A stretch of DNA of 64,000 bases from Mesorhizobium loti CJ3sym (GTDB lineage Bacteria > Pseudomonadota > Alphaproteobacteria > Rhizobiales > Rhizobiaceae), in NCBI RefSeq assembly GCF_000472785.1, contig NZ_AXAL01000001.1:307070-371069 (forward strand). The letters are read 5' to 3'. The position numbers and the translations under genes are program-made. Positions 1 through 7,982 of this stretch are shown here, piece after piece (the stretch's first letter is position 1; the number at the start of each line of letters is the position of its first letter). The notes under the pieces were generated by a model. It was not told the origin of the DNA. It did not search any database and was given only the letters and a program-made list of their open reading frames with translations.

Positions 1-121
1 ACTGCAGGTGTCGCTGAAGACTTTGTTCGAACGGCACCCGCAACTGCATCTTGCCGAAAGCCCGCGCTTCCGCGACACTTACCACTTCCATGGGCTGGAA
101 ACGCTCGCTGTCGGCTTTTGA
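1..121 (+). CDS. Cytochrome P450, C-terminal fragment (cut by window edge)
   Basis: Reading from base 2, 39 sense codons precede a TGA at 119-121. The peptide includes LKTLFERHPQLHLA and ends DTYHFHGLETLAVGF. This matches the usual C-terminal end of bacterial cytochrome P450s, where a short helix (LxxLFxRxPxLxLA) is followed by a beta hairpin ending HGLExLxV. The heme-Cys region lies outside the window, so subfamily and substrate cannot be judged. The next gene starts 25 bp downstream on the same strand. Confidence 0.72.
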   Translation, partial: LQVSLKTLFERHPQLHLAESPRFRDTYHFHGLETLAVGF

Positions 122-146
122 ACGATCGGGGGCCCGGGGCTGCGCG

Positions 147-1214
147 ATGAGACTGTTTTGGAGACCGGCGACGGCATTCGCATTGGCGTTGCTATGCGTC
201 TGCATGGGAGCGGCGCGCGCGCAGCAGCAGCCGGAAAACATCCCGCAGGAAAACAGCGATGCTGTTGCGCGGACCATGGCTGGCAGCCTGCTTGAACGTC
301 AGACGGGAGCGGCTGTGCCCGCGGACAAATTCTGGGCGTATGAAGTCGACTTCAACCTCGACGGCCTGTCGGAAATCTATGCCTATGTCGCAAATCCCGA
401 CTGCGATGGCGTGAAATGCGGGCTTTTCCTCTTCGTGCTGGAAGGTGACACCTACCGCGAGGTTCTCGGCGACATCCCGGGCGCCAGACTGGCGGCTCCA
501 GACAAGGTCAGCCTCGGCACCTTCAAGCGCAACGGCTTTTTCGATCTACAACTCGACCAGAGGGTGCTTGGCTGGACGGGAGATCGCTATGCGGACGCCT
601 CAACCTTCCCCGCCACTTTGCTTGACGGAACTGTCTTCATGGCGGCCTGCAAAAAGAGCAAATCAAGCGAACAGCCCGAAGAAGGCGAGGCCGAGAAAAC
701 TGCCGAAGCGTGCCAATGCCAGATCAACCGATTTCAGACGATCGGGTTCTCACAGGCCGAACTTGACCAGTATTCTGCCTCCCTGGGAGAGAGTTTCGAG
801 TATCCCGGCGGCGGCAAGGACGAAGCCTGGCAAGCCGTCGCCACGAGCGGGAGCGACGTCGCAACCGGTTGCGATGTTGCAAGTGGTAAAAGCCAATGGC
901 CCTCGGCCTCTCTCAGTCATGGCGACCAGCCGCAGCAGAAACTCAATTTCGACGGCTTTCTCGGAGCTTGCCCGACGCAGGATTTCATCCTGACCAACCA
1001 CAAGACCGGCTCGCCCGATCGGGCGCTCGCGCTTTGCGGCTGTCTTGCCCGCGAAATCCCGACCTATGGCGTCAGCCAGGAAGGGCTCGATCTCCTGGCG
1101 CAATATTATCGAAACGAGCTTTCAGACGCAGATCTCGGAGCCCAGGACGCCGATTTGTTGACGTCACACGACAAGGCGTCGGAGGCCTGCCTCAGCCAGT
1201 TTCCGGCGAAGTAG
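147..1214 (+). CDS. Exported Cys-rich hypothetical protein
   Basis: I recognise no family. The frame is open from 51, but the ATG at 147 gives a good signal peptide (MRLFWRPATAFALALLCVC, cleavage near ARA-QQQ), so 355 aa is preferred. The mature part has a DxDGxxE-like stretch (VDFNLDGLSEIY, about 67-78) and paired cysteines (C86/C91). Two C-terminal modules look alike: EACQCQ...GFSQAELDQY (188-209) and LALCGC...GVSQEGLDLL (295-317). Another SEACLSQF follows near the C-terminus. It is probably a periplasmic or outer-membrane-associated, disulfide-stabilised protein. It is not obviously linked to the P450 upstream. Confidence 0.75.
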   Translation: MRLFWRPATAFALALLCVCMGAARAQQQPENIPQENSDAVARTMAGSLLERQTGAAVPADKFWAYEVDFNLDGLSEIYAYVANPDCDGVKCGLFLFVLEGDTYREVLGDIPGARLAAPDKVSLGTFKRNGFFDLQLDQRVLGWTGDRYADASTFPATLLDGTVFMAACKKSKSSEQPEEGEAEKTAEACQCQINRFQTIGFSQAELDQYSASLGESFEYPGGGKDEAWQAVATSGSDVATGCDVASGKSQWPSASLSHGDQPQQKLNFDGFLGACPTQDFILTNHKTGSPDRALALCGCLAREIPTYGVSQEGLDLLAQYYRNELSDADLGAQDADLLTSHDKASEACLSQFPAK

Positions 1215-1240
1215 ATCGCCGTAAAACCTCCGAGAGGCAG

Positions 1241-2038
1241 CTATGCCAATGCCGGGATCGGGCTGGGATCTGTGTTTACGTGTATCGCCAGCGGAAAACG
1301 CAGCGGCACGGCGTCGACCTTCTCCGTGCCGAAAAAGTTCCTGTTGCGAAGATGCGCGAAGGCGCGAGTAGCCTCTGCCTGGATCCTGTCGATGATGCGC
1401 TTGTTTCTGGGGGGCGGCGGAGCGAATTGGATCAAGGTCGAAGGGCCGCCGTTGTCCGCGACGAACTGGGCCTGGGCGCAGAGCGCCGGCATCAGCTGAT
1501 AGGTTGTGTTGCGCGCGGTCGTCATCTCGGTTGGGCTGAAGAGCACGAAATCGACCGTTGCCTTCAGGCGCCTGGTGCCCTTGAGCAGCTTTTGTGCGGC
1601 CTTTTTCGTAAGAATATAGCCGCATGCGCCCATGTGCTGTCCCAACAGCAGCGTTGCGGAGTATCCATTTTTAACGGGAACATGCCGGCCGCCAACCCTC
1701 ACCGGGACAAAGAATGTTTCGAGCTTGACCACGTCCGCGTCTCGCGGAATCCAGCTGTCATCGGCGAGCATGGGTCCGGCGTCATGGCTGAAGACAACAT
1801 CGTCCTCGAACACGGCGCCATACCGGTCGGGGCCATCCGCGATGATTTGCCAGCACAGACGGTGGCTGAGAAAGCAGCAGACTTCTGCCTCGGAGAGCGG
1901 AGGGGCGATGAACGGAGCCCCGGTGACCGCATCTATCCCCGCAACACGTTCGAAAGGAACGCCAATGCGGGAGAACTCTGCCATGACGTCAGCGAGCCGA
2001 TCGACCGATCGGTCAAGATTGATCACCAAACACTTCAC
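1241..2038 (-). CDS. Glycosyltransferase family 25 (LPS-type)
   Basis: The 265-aa product begins KCLVINLDRSVDRLADVM, the N-terminal signature of GT25 (LOS/LPS beta-glycosyltransferases of the Lex1/LpsA kind), which fits a nucleotide-sugar-binding Rossmann start. It continues with CFLSHRLCWQ and then AVFEDDVVF, the EDD motif for metal and nucleotide sugar. The frame is open to 2194, but GTG at 2038 sits behind GGGGAC and starts the conserved domain at once, so it is chosen over an upstream Met at 2119. Likely role: adding a sugar to a surface glycan. It ends tail to tail with the exported protein gene, 26 bp away. Confidence 0.8.
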   Translation of the reverse strand: MKCLVINLDRSVDRLADVMAEFSRIGVPFERVAGIDAVTGAPFIAPPLSEAEVCCFLSHRLCWQIIADGPDRYGAVFEDDVVFSHDAGPMLADDSWIPRDADVVKLETFFVPVRVGGRHVPVKNGYSATLLLGQHMGACGYILTKKAAQKLLKGTRRLKATVDFVLFSPTEMTTARNTTYQLMPALCAQAQFVADNGGPSTLIQFAPPPPRNKRIIDRIQAEATRAFAHLRNRNFFGTEKVDAVPLRFPLAIHVNTDPSPIPALA

Positions 2039-2218
2039 TGTCGTCCCCGAGACATGAAAGCTCTTCGCGATCTCTACTTCGTGTCGCCGCTTTGGGCAGG
2101 AAGTTTCACCGGTAGTCATTGTCGCTTGTCGAGGTGCTATACGGGCCTGCCAAACGGCAGTCAACTTTCGCGAGCGCCGCACGATTGTGACCATCGAAGC
2201 AGGTTCGGAACTGGATGC

Positions 2219-2569
2219 CTACAGCTTGATCACGTACTCCTTGCGAGTCGTTTCAAGCACTTCCCAGCTTCCCTTGAAGCCCGGTCTCAGCACGAAACTG
2301 TCGCCGGACCTGACGGTGCGGGCTTCGCCACCGTCCTCCGCGATCACCGAAACACCGGACAGGATGTGGCAGAACTCCCATTCGTCATAGACGATGCGCC
2401 ACTTGCCGGGGGTCGATTCCCAAATGCCAGCATACAGGCCGCCGTCCCGTTCCTCGACATTCCAGGTGCGGAATTTCGGATCGCCCGAGATCAGGCGATC
2501 TGGCGCCGGCGCGCCAGATTCAGGGTCGACGCTGTCAGTCGATATTGTCAGGTAATTCGTGGACAGGAT
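2219..2569 (-). CDS. Cupin domain protein (Cupin_3/DUF861-like)
   Basis: About 116 aa. The core reads FRTWNVEERDGGLYAGIWESTPGKW, EWEFCHILSGVSVIAEDGGE and VRSGDSFVLRPGFKGSWEV. This is the single-domain cupin pattern of the DUF861 group (ureidoglycine aminohydrolase-like enzymes and small sugar- or metal-binding cupins). No ATG lies near the domain start: the only in-frame Met is at 2644, inside a palindromic repeat. The best ribosome site, GGAGG at about 2577-2581, points to CTG at 2569. The start is therefore uncertain. Substrate unknown. Confidence 0.7.
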   Translation of the reverse strand: MLSTNYLTISTDSVDPESGAPAPDRLISGDPKFRTWNVEERDGGLYAGIWESTPGKWRIVYDEWEFCHILSGVSVIAEDGGEARTVRSGDSFVLRPGFKGSWEVLETTRKEYVIKL

Positions 2570-2585
2570 TTTGCCTCCATGAAAA

Positions 2586-2606
2586 GAGCCGGCCTCCTGC
2601 CGGCTC
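2586..2606 (-). terminator. Rho-independent terminator of metY
   Basis: On the minus strand a 7-bp GC stem (GAGCCGG / CCGGCTC, 7-nt loop) is followed directly by TTTT. It lies about 55 bp past the metY stop and before the cupin gene. Confidence 0.7.
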
Positions 2607-2655
2607 ACCCCCACCCCGGCGCTGCGCGCCGACCCTCCCCACAAGGGGGAGGGTA
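2607..2655. repeat. GC-rich palindromic intergenic repeat
   Basis: The stretch CACCCCCACCCCGGCGCTGC followed by CCCTCCCC-ACAA-GGGGGAGGG (2633-2653) forms a strong inverted repeat. From memory, this composition matches a dispersed palindromic repeat seen between genes in Mesorhizobium and relatives. Only one clear copy is in this window. A shorter analogue is at 23526-23551. Confidence 0.55.
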
Positions 2656-2661
2656 AAAGGA

Positions 2662-3942
2662 TCAGACCTTGGCGAGCGCCTGTTCGAGGTCGGCGACGAT
2701 GTCGTTGACATCCTCGATGCCGATCGACAGCCGCACCGTGTCCGGACCCGCTCCAGCCTTGACCTTCTGCTCGTCGGATAGCTGGCGATGGGTGGTCGAG
2801 GCCGGATGGATGACCAGCGATTTGGTGTCACCGACATTGGCCAGATGCGAGAACAGTTCCAGCGCCTCGACAAACTTGACGCCGGCGTCATAGCCGCCCT
2901 TGAGGGCGAAGGTGAACACGGCGCCCGCACCTAGCGGCGAGTATTTCTTTTGCAATGCGTTGTTCTTGTCGCTGGGCAGTCCTGGGTAGTTCACCGAGGC
3001 GACCTTGGGATGGTTGGACAGCCAGGCGGCAACCGTCACGGCGTTGTCGCAGTGACGCTGCATGCGCAGCGGCAAGGTTTCGAGGCCAGTCAGGATGAGG
3101 AAGGCGTTGAAGGGCGAGATCGCCGGGCCGAGATCGCGCAGGCCGAGCACGCGCGCGGCAATGGCGAAGGCGAAATTACCGAAGGTTTCGTGCAGCACCA
3201 AGCCGCCATATTCGGGGCGCGGTTCCGACAGCATCGGGTATTTGCCCGATTTCGACCAGTCGAAGGTGCCGCCATCAACGATGGCACCACCGATCGAATT
3301 GCCGTGACCGCCGATGAATTTGGTCAGCGAATGGACGACGATATCGGCGCCATGCTCGATCGGCCGGATCAGATAGGGCGAGGCCAGCGTGTTGTCGACG
3401 ATCAGCGGCAATCCGTGCTTGCGCGCTATGTCGGCGATCTTCTCGATGTCGACGAAGGTGCCGCCCGGATTGGCCAGGCTCTCGATGAAGATCGCCTTGG
3501 TCTTGTCATCGATCTGGCTCTCGAAGGTCGAGATGTCGTTGGTGTCAGCCCAGCGCACCTCCCAGCCATAATTCTTGAAGGCGTGGCCGAACTGGTTGAT
3601 CGAGCCGCCATAGAGCTTGTTGGCGGCAACGAAATTGTCGCCCGGCTGCATCAGATTGTGGAACACGATCACCTGCGCGGCGTGGCCGGAAGCGACCGCA
3701 AGAGCAGCCGTGCCGCCTTCGAGGGCCGCGACGCGCTCTTCGAGCACCGCCTGGGTGGGGTTCATGATGCGGGTGTAGATGTTGCCGAACGCCTTCAGCC
3801 CGAACAACGAGGCGGCGTGATCGGCATCATCAAAGACAAAGGAGGTCGTCTGATAGATCGGCGTGGCGCGCGCGCCGGTGGCCGGGTCGGGCTTGGCGCC
3901 GGCATGGACGGCGAGCGTGTTGAAACCGGGCGAACGGGTCAC
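2662..3942 (-). CDS. metY: O-acetylhomoserine sulfhydrylase / aminocarboxypropyltransferase
   Basis: This is a PLP enzyme of the Cys/Met metabolism family. It makes homocysteine from O-acetylhomoserine and sulfide in the cytosol. The 426-aa length is right for the MetY branch. Visible marks are TLAVHAGAKPDPATGARATPIYQT at the N-terminus, YTRIMNPT, SGHAAQ, LPLIVDNTLASPYLIRP and HSLTKFIGGHG, with the PLP lysine K208. GTG at 3942 is chosen because GGGAGG lies 5 bp upstream; an ATG 39 bp further up has no such site. It is transcribed alone, with a terminator downstream. Confidence 0.92.
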   Translation of the reverse strand: MTRSPGFNTLAVHAGAKPDPATGARATPIYQTTSFVFDDADHAASLFGLKAFGNIYTRIMNPTQAVLEERVAALEGGTAALAVASGHAAQVIVFHNLMQPGDNFVAANKLYGGSINQFGHAFKNYGWEVRWADTNDISTFESQIDDKTKAIFIESLANPGGTFVDIEKIADIARKHGLPLIVDNTLASPYLIRPIEHGADIVVHSLTKFIGGHGNSIGGAIVDGGTFDWSKSGKYPMLSEPRPEYGGLVLHETFGNFAFAIAARVLGLRDLGPAISPFNAFLILTGLETLPLRMQRHCDNAVTVAAWLSNHPKVASVNYPGLPSDKNNALQKKYSPLGAGAVFTFALKGGYDAGVKFVEALELFSHLANVGDTKSLVIHPASTTHRQLSDEQKVKAGAGPDTVRLSIGIEDVNDIVADLEQALAKV

Positions 3943-4099
3943 TGAAACCTCCCTTTGAACCTTCTCGAATTGGCCGGGCATTCTTGGCGAAGGCCGCGCA
4001 TGAATGCAAAGAAGAAAATACCTTTCGGCGACAATCCTTCGCTCTCACCGCAGGATAATGCGGCATTTCGCGGAAAAATTTTGCGCCTTTGCGTCCTGC
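3943..4099. promoter_or_regulatory. metY upstream region, AT-rich imperfect palindrome
   Basis: This 157-bp gap should carry the metY promoter. GCATTT...AAATTTTGC around 4061-4084 is an AT-rich imperfect inverted repeat of the size bound by Lrp- or MetR-type regulators. I looked for a SAM-II riboswitch core and did not find a convincing one. Confidence 0.3.
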
Positions 4100-4621
4100 C
4101 TATTTTTGACGCACGCCAAAACTCTGAAAACCCTGGCGCATCAGCGGCTTCTTCGACGACAGCACGCCGGAATTGACACCGGTCCAGCCGATCTCGCCGG
4201 ACAATTTGCCATACTCGATCTTGGGGCAGCGGTTCATCACCACCTTGATGCCCGCTGCCTCGGCACGCGTGGCCGCCTCGTCATGGCGCACGCCAAGCTG
4301 CATCCAGATGACTTTCGGCAAGGGATCGAGCCGCAACACCTCGTCGACAATGCCGGGCACTGCCGTCGCGGCGCGAAAAATGTCCACCATATCGATCGGC
4401 CCGGGAACATCGGCGAGGCTGGCATAGGTCATCTGGCCGAGGATTTCCTTGCCGGCCTGGCCAGGATTGATCGGAACCACGGAAAAGCCCTTGGCCAAAA
4501 GATATTTCAATACGAAATAGCTTGGCCTGACGTCATTGGCGGACGCACCGACCATGGCGATGGTCTTCACCGAATTGAGGATGCCGCCGATGTAGGTGTT
4601 GTCGTAACTATCGTGGTTCAT
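4100..4621 (-). CDS. CoA-binding domain protein (YccU family)
   Basis: 173 aa of the CoA_binding_2 Rossmann family. It shows TIAMVGASANDVRPSYFVLKYLL (the GASxxxxRPS nucleotide loop), VVPINPG, MVDIFR, WMQLGVRHDEAA and VVMNRCPKIEY. Related proteins (YccU and archaeal homologues) bind CoA; their physiological role is not settled. The start ATG overlaps the stop of the upstream AAA gene by 4 bp (ATGA at 4618-4621), so the two are translationally coupled. Confidence 0.85.
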   Translation of the reverse strand: MNHDSYDNTYIGGILNSVKTIAMVGASANDVRPSYFVLKYLLAKGFSVVPINPGQAGKEILGQMTYASLADVPGPIDMVDIFRAATAVPGIVDEVLRLDPLPKVIWMQLGVRHDEAATRAEAAGIKVVMNRCPKIEYGKLSGEIGWTGVNSGVLSSKKPLMRQGFQSFGVRQK

Positions 4622-5400
4622 GCCTCGTCCTCATACAACGCCTCGGCGAGAAAACCATCCGGGTCATTGCTGAAATCGCGCAACATCCGGAAGTGGTCGA
4701 TATCACGAAAGTCCGCGGGCTCGAGCCCGAACCGGCTGATCCGGAACAGCCGCGCCCCGGGACAAGCCATCAACAGCGGCGAGTGCGTAGCCATGATCAC
4801 TTGCGCGGCGCCCGACTGGTCCATGCGCCGCAGCATCTTCAGCAGTTCGATCTGGCGCGACGGCGACGGCGCGCTCTCGGGCTCGTCGAGGATGTAGATG
4901 CCTTGCCGGCGGCAGCGTTCCTCGAAAAAGCGAATAAAACCCTCGCCATGCGACCAGGACAGGAAGTCCGGCGGCGGTGGCTTGAAGGGATCTTCCAGCG
5001 CTGCCTGGTCGAGGTAGCGGGCGACGGAATAGAAAGATTCGGCACGAAAGAACCAGCCGGCGGTGACTTTCGGCATCCAGTGGCCCCGAAACGTGTGCGC
5101 CAGTGCGGCGCCGCTCTTGTCGATGGCGATGGAATGGTCGACCGGGCGGTAGCCTTTGCCGCCGCCGGCCTCGTCATAGCCGGCCAGTGCGCCGATCGCC
5201 TCGAGAAGCGTGGATTTGCCGGTGCCGTTCTCACCGACAATGATGGTGATGGGCGTGGTGAATTCGAGTTCGAATTCGTGACCGCGAAACAGCGGCAGGT
5301 TCCAGGGGTATTTTTCCCAGTCGGCCACGCGCTCGGGATCGAGCAGGATGCGCTTGAGATAAGGTGCCTTGAGCCGCGTCAGCTGCTTGCGGTAGGCCAT
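4618..5400 (-). CDS. AAA-family ATPase (SMC/ABC-like, stand-alone)
   Basis: 260 aa. Walker A is GENGTGKST (56-64), Walker B IYILDEPES (168-176) and the H-motif ATHSP (204-208). Only a short insert sits between the P-loop and Walker B, so this is a compact SMC-like or OLD-like ATPase without a coiled coil or an attached nuclease domain. The ATG at 5400 (MAYRKQL) is preferred over the open frame to 5496. Proteins like this are common in proteobacteria and annotated 'AAA family ATPase'; the function is unknown. It is coupled to the CoA-binding gene, and the VOC gene ends 13 bp before its start. Confidence 0.82.
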   Translation of the reverse strand: MAYRKQLTRLKAPYLKRILLDPERVADWEKYPWNLPLFRGHEFELEFTTPITIIVGENGTGKSTLLEAIGALAGYDEAGGGKGYRPVDHSIAIDKSGAALAHTFRGHWMPKVTAGWFFRAESFYSVARYLDQAALEDPFKPPPPDFLSWSHGEGFIRFFEERCRRQGIYILDEPESAPSPSRQIELLKMLRRMDQSGAAQVIMATHSPLLMACPGARLFRISRFGLEPADFRDIDHFRMLRDFSNDPDGFLAEALYEDEA

Positions 5401-5413
5401 CACTTGTTCAGCG

Positions 5414-5836
5414 TCATTCGGGCAACGAAATCGTGCCGTCTTCGGCGATCGGAAAGGCCGGATTGTGCGCCACCTCCCAGACATGTCCGTCGGCATCGGC
5501 GAAGTAGCCGTACCAGCCGCCCCAGAAGGCGCGGCCTGCCGGCTTGACGATGCGGCCGCCCACTTGCTCAGCCTGCGCCAGAACCTCGTCGACTTCGGCG
5601 TCGGAGCGGGTGTTGTAGGCGAGATAGACGGCGGACGGCGCCTTGGCGAAAGCTAACCCCGCATCCTGCTCGGCGCTGGCGCGCGGAAACAGGCCGAGAA
5701 TGGCGCCGCCCATCTGGAAGAAGGCAACGCCGTCGGTGATGCCGGCGTGGCGAGTCAGCCCCATCGCCTCATAGAACCGCACCGCACGGTCGAGATCGTC
5801 GGTGGCGACGGTGATGATGGAGATGCGCGGTTCCAT
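5414..5836 (-). CDS. VOC-family (glyoxalase/bleomycin-resistance fold) protein
   Basis: 140 aa with the paired beta-alpha-beta-beta-beta layout. It begins ISIITVATDDLDRAVRFYEAMGL and ends WYGYFADADGHVWEVAHNP, where the terminal Glu is the usual metal ligand of the fold. Members include lactoylglutathione lyases, dioxygenases and binding proteins; the sequence alone does not say which. It lies in a tight minus-strand run (12 bp after the hydratase-like gene, 13 bp before the ATPase). Confidence 0.82.
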   Translation of the reverse strand: MEPRISIITVATDDLDRAVRFYEAMGLTRHAGITDGVAFFQMGGAILGLFPRASAEQDAGLAFAKAPSAVYLAYNTRSDAEVDEVLAQAEQVGGRIVKPAGRAFWGGWYGYFADADGHVWEVAHNPAFPIAEDGTISLPE

Positions 5837-5848
5837 GGGTCGAAAAGC

Positions 5849-6670
5849 CTATTCGTCCGTCCATTCCGGCTTGCGCTTGCCGATGAAGGCGCCGATGCCT
5901 TCTTCCGCGTCACGCGCCAGCATGTTCTCGACCATGACGCGGCCGGTATAGGCATAGGCATCCGCCAGCCCCATTTCGGCCTGCGCGTAAAAGGCTTCCT
6001 TGCCGGTCTTGACCACCAAAGATGATTTGGAAGCAATGGTTTGCGCGTATTTGGTGACGATCTGATTCAGGTATTCGCGCGGCACGACGCGGTTGACCAG
6101 GCCGAAGTCCTTGGCCGTTGCCGCGTCGATCGTCTCGCCGGTCAACAGCATCTCCATTGCCTGCTTGCGCGAGACGTTGCGAGACAGCGCCACCATCGGC
6201 GTCGAGCAGAACAGGCCGATGTTGACGCCGGGCGTGCAGAAGGTTGCCTCATGCGAGGCGATCGCCAGGTCGCAGCTGGCGACCAGTTGCAGGCCGGCGG
6301 CGGTCGCCAGGCCGTCGACCTCGGCGATGACAGGCAAGGGATGGTGCACGATCGCCTGCATCAGAGTGGCGCAAGCGGCAAACGTCTGTTCGAAGAGGGC
6401 CTTGCCGCGATCAGCATCGGCGCGGCGTGCCGTCATTTCCTTCAAATCATGGCCGGCACAGAACACTTTTCCAGCCGCCGACAGCACGATGACCCGAACA
6501 GCCTTGTTGGTCTTGGCGCGCTCGAGTTCCGCCGTCAGCGCCGCCATGACCCCAAGCGACAGGGCGTTGGCGGGGGGATTGGCGAGCGTCAGGCGCAGCA
6601 CACCCTTGTCCAGCCTTGTCGTGACCGGACCTTCGACAGCGGCAGGCTTGATGGCAAGGATTTCGGCCAT
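5849..6670 (-). CDS. Enoyl-CoA hydratase/isomerase family (ECHDC3-like)
   Basis: 273 aa from the ATG at 6670; the frame is open to 6808, but MAEILAIKP begins the domain and has GGAGA upstream. Crotonase marks are TLANPPANALS, VFCAGHDLKEM (oxyanion loop) and IAEVDGLATAAGLQLVASCDLAIAS. The following NIGLFCSTPMVALSRNV and GLVNRVVP match the ECHDC3-like subgroup, whose usual catalytic Glu positions are often replaced. Classical hydratase activity is therefore not assured. Role: acyl-CoA chemistry in the cytosol, substrate unknown. Confidence 0.85.
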   Translation of the reverse strand: MAEILAIKPAAVEGPVTTRLDKGVLRLTLANPPANALSLGVMAALTAELERAKTNKAVRVIVLSAAGKVFCAGHDLKEMTARRADADRGKALFEQTFAACATLMQAIVHHPLPVIAEVDGLATAAGLQLVASCDLAIASHEATFCTPGVNIGLFCSTPMVALSRNVSRKQAMEMLLTGETIDAATAKDFGLVNRVVPREYLNQIVTKYAQTIASKSSLVVKTGKEAFYAQAEMGLADAYAYTGRVMVENMLARDAEEGIGAFIGKRKPEWTDE

Positions 6671-6825
6671 GGCTAAGGTCTCCGCGATTCCGCTCGGGCT
6701 GGAAGAGTATCTAATATCGGATCGGGTTTCATCCAACACCCATCGCTTGCGCCAGAGAGGTGAAGGTGTTGCCAGAAACGGGCCTCTGCGCTCATACAAG
6801 CCGGGCATTAGAACGAGAGACCGAA

Positions 6826-7287
6826 ATGCCCGCCCAGACCAATCTCAAGCCGGTGCTGACCGCCGCGCAAATCAATACGCTGATGGAGACCGTCTTTCCG
6901 CAGCTCAACGAGAGTTCCGCTGCCTATGAGGCGATCGACGTCTTTCCCGGCGGCTGCACCGTGCGGCTCAACGCCAACGAGCGGCATCTGCGACCCGGCG
7001 GGACGGTGTCTGGCCCTGCCCTGTTCACGCTGGCCGATATCGGCGGTTATGTCTGCGTGCTCAGCCATGCCGGGCCGGACGCGCTTTCGGTTACCGTCAA
7101 CCTCGATATCAATTTCGTCCGCAAGGCCGAGGCCGGGCCGATCGATGGCCACTGCCGCATCCTGAAGCTCGGAAAGAGCCTGATGGTGTTCGACATCGAC
7201 ATCGTTGCCGGCCCAGAGGGGCAGACGATCGCGCACGCCACGGGGACTTATTCGATCCCGCCGAAGCGCAGCGATGTGGTAAAATAA
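6826..7287 (+). CDS. PaaI-type hotdog-fold thioesterase
   Basis: 153 aa. The core HLRPGGTVSGPALFTLADIGGY carries the HxxPGGxxxGxxxxxxAD pattern of PaaI/YdiI 4HBT thioesterases, followed by SVTVNLDINFVRKA. These enzymes hydrolyse acyl- or aryl-CoA thioesters. The ATG at 6826 follows GAGAG; the open frame from 6760 adds an unlikely leader. It is divergent from the hydratase-like gene across a 155-bp gap, so a shared role in acyl-CoA handling is possible but not shown. Confidence 0.85.
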   Translation: MPAQTNLKPVLTAAQINTLMETVFPQLNESSAAYEAIDVFPGGCTVRLNANERHLRPGGTVSGPALFTLADIGGYVCVLSHAGPDALSVTVNLDINFVRKAEAGPIDGHCRILKLGKSLMVFDIDIVAGPEGQTIAHATGTYSIPPKRSDVVK

Positions 7288-7349
7288 TACCTTTTAACTA
7301 ACCCATTGTTTTTACTATATTTTACGTACTACAAGACTTTTCCGTCGCC

Positions 7350-7378
7350 TTGACGCGGTCCCGACCCTCGCCTATAAG
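7350..7378 (+). promoter_or_regulatory. Sigma-70 promoter of rplM-rpsI
   Basis: TTGACG (7350-7355), a 17-bp spacer, then TATAAG (7373-7378). An AT-rich block just upstream (about 7283-7330) could act as an UP element, as expected for a highly expressed ribosomal operon. Predicted start of transcription is near 7385. Confidence 0.75.
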
Positions 7379-7384
7379 CCCTCA

Positions 7385-7516
7385 CGAAGCAGCGGCCCGC
7401 AAAGGCCGCCGTTTTGTTATTGGCGACGGGCAAGCGTCTATCGCCAATCCAAGCAACAAGAAACGCCTTCCTTATCGTTTGTGGATTGGGGAAGGTCCAA
7501 ACCGAGAGCAGAAAAC
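7385..7516 (+). promoter_or_regulatory. Structured 5' leader of rplM with alternative stems
   Basis: Three inverted repeats are visible. First, GCGGCC/GGCCGC (7392-7397 with 7404-7409) is followed by CGTTTTGTT, which looks like an intrinsic terminator. Second, TTGGCGA/TCGCCAA pairs 7420-7426 with 7441-7447. Third, CCAATCC/GGATTGG pairs 7444-7450 with 7483-7489. The second and third share bases 7444-7447, so they exclude each other. The third would bring a stem close to the ribosome site of rplM. This suggests a regulated leader; no known family was recognised. Confidence 0.5.
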
Positions 7517-7981
7517 ATGACAACCTTTTCGCAGAAGCCTGCGGATGTGGTGAAGAAGTGGATCCTGATCGACGCCGAAGGTCTCGTCGTCGGTCGTCTG
7601 GCCACTGTCATCGCCAATCATCTTCGCGGCAAGCACAAGCCGACCTTCACCCCGCATGTCGACGACGGCGACAATGTCATCGTCATCAATGCCGACAAGG
7701 TGGTGTTCACCGGCAAGAAGTTCACCGACAAGGTCTATTATTGGCACACCGGCCACCCCGGCGGCATCAAGGAGCGCACCGCGCGCCAGCTGCTCGAGGG
7801 CCGTTTCCCCGAGCGTGTCGTCGAGAAGGCCGTTGAGCGCATGGTCCCGCGTGGCCCGCTCGGCCGTCGCCAGATGAAGAACCTGCGCGTCTATGCAGGC
7901 GCAGAGCATCCGCATGTCGCCCAGCAGCCAGAAGTCCTCGACGTGGCCAAGCTGAATTCCAAGAACAAGAAGGTCGCATAA
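7517..7981 (+). CDS. rplM: 50S ribosomal protein L13
   Basis: 154 aa, normal for alphaproteobacterial L13. It has [21 protein letters not shown], then [18 protein letters not shown] and the conserved [18 protein letters not shown] with the L13 signature. The ATG at 7517 starts [12 protein letters not shown], as in relatives; the frame is open 36 bp upstream. It is an early-assembling 23S rRNA-binding protein. rpsI follows after one base, giving the conserved L13-S9 operon. Confidence 0.98.
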   Translation: MTTFSQKPADVVKKWILIDAEGLVVGRLATVIANHLRGKHKPTFTPHVDDGDNVIVINADKVVFTGKKFTDKVYYWHTGHPGGIKERTARQLLEGRFPERVVEKAVERMVPRGPLGRRQMKNLRVYAGAEHPHVAQQPEVLDVAKLNSKNKKVA

Positions 7982-7982
7982 G

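Noticed and set aside
896..2656. 586-codon plus-strand open frame
   Set aside because: It crosses the exported-protein gene and the antisense of the GT25 and cupin genes, and has no protein-like features.
2950..3945. 331-codon plus-strand frame opposite metY
   Set aside because: Antisense shadow of a clear PLP enzyme gene.
3943..4099. SAM-II riboswitch upstream of metY
   Set aside because: A GCGGTGAGAGCGA-like stretch drew attention on the minus strand, but the conserved pseudoknot core of SAM-II could not be matched.
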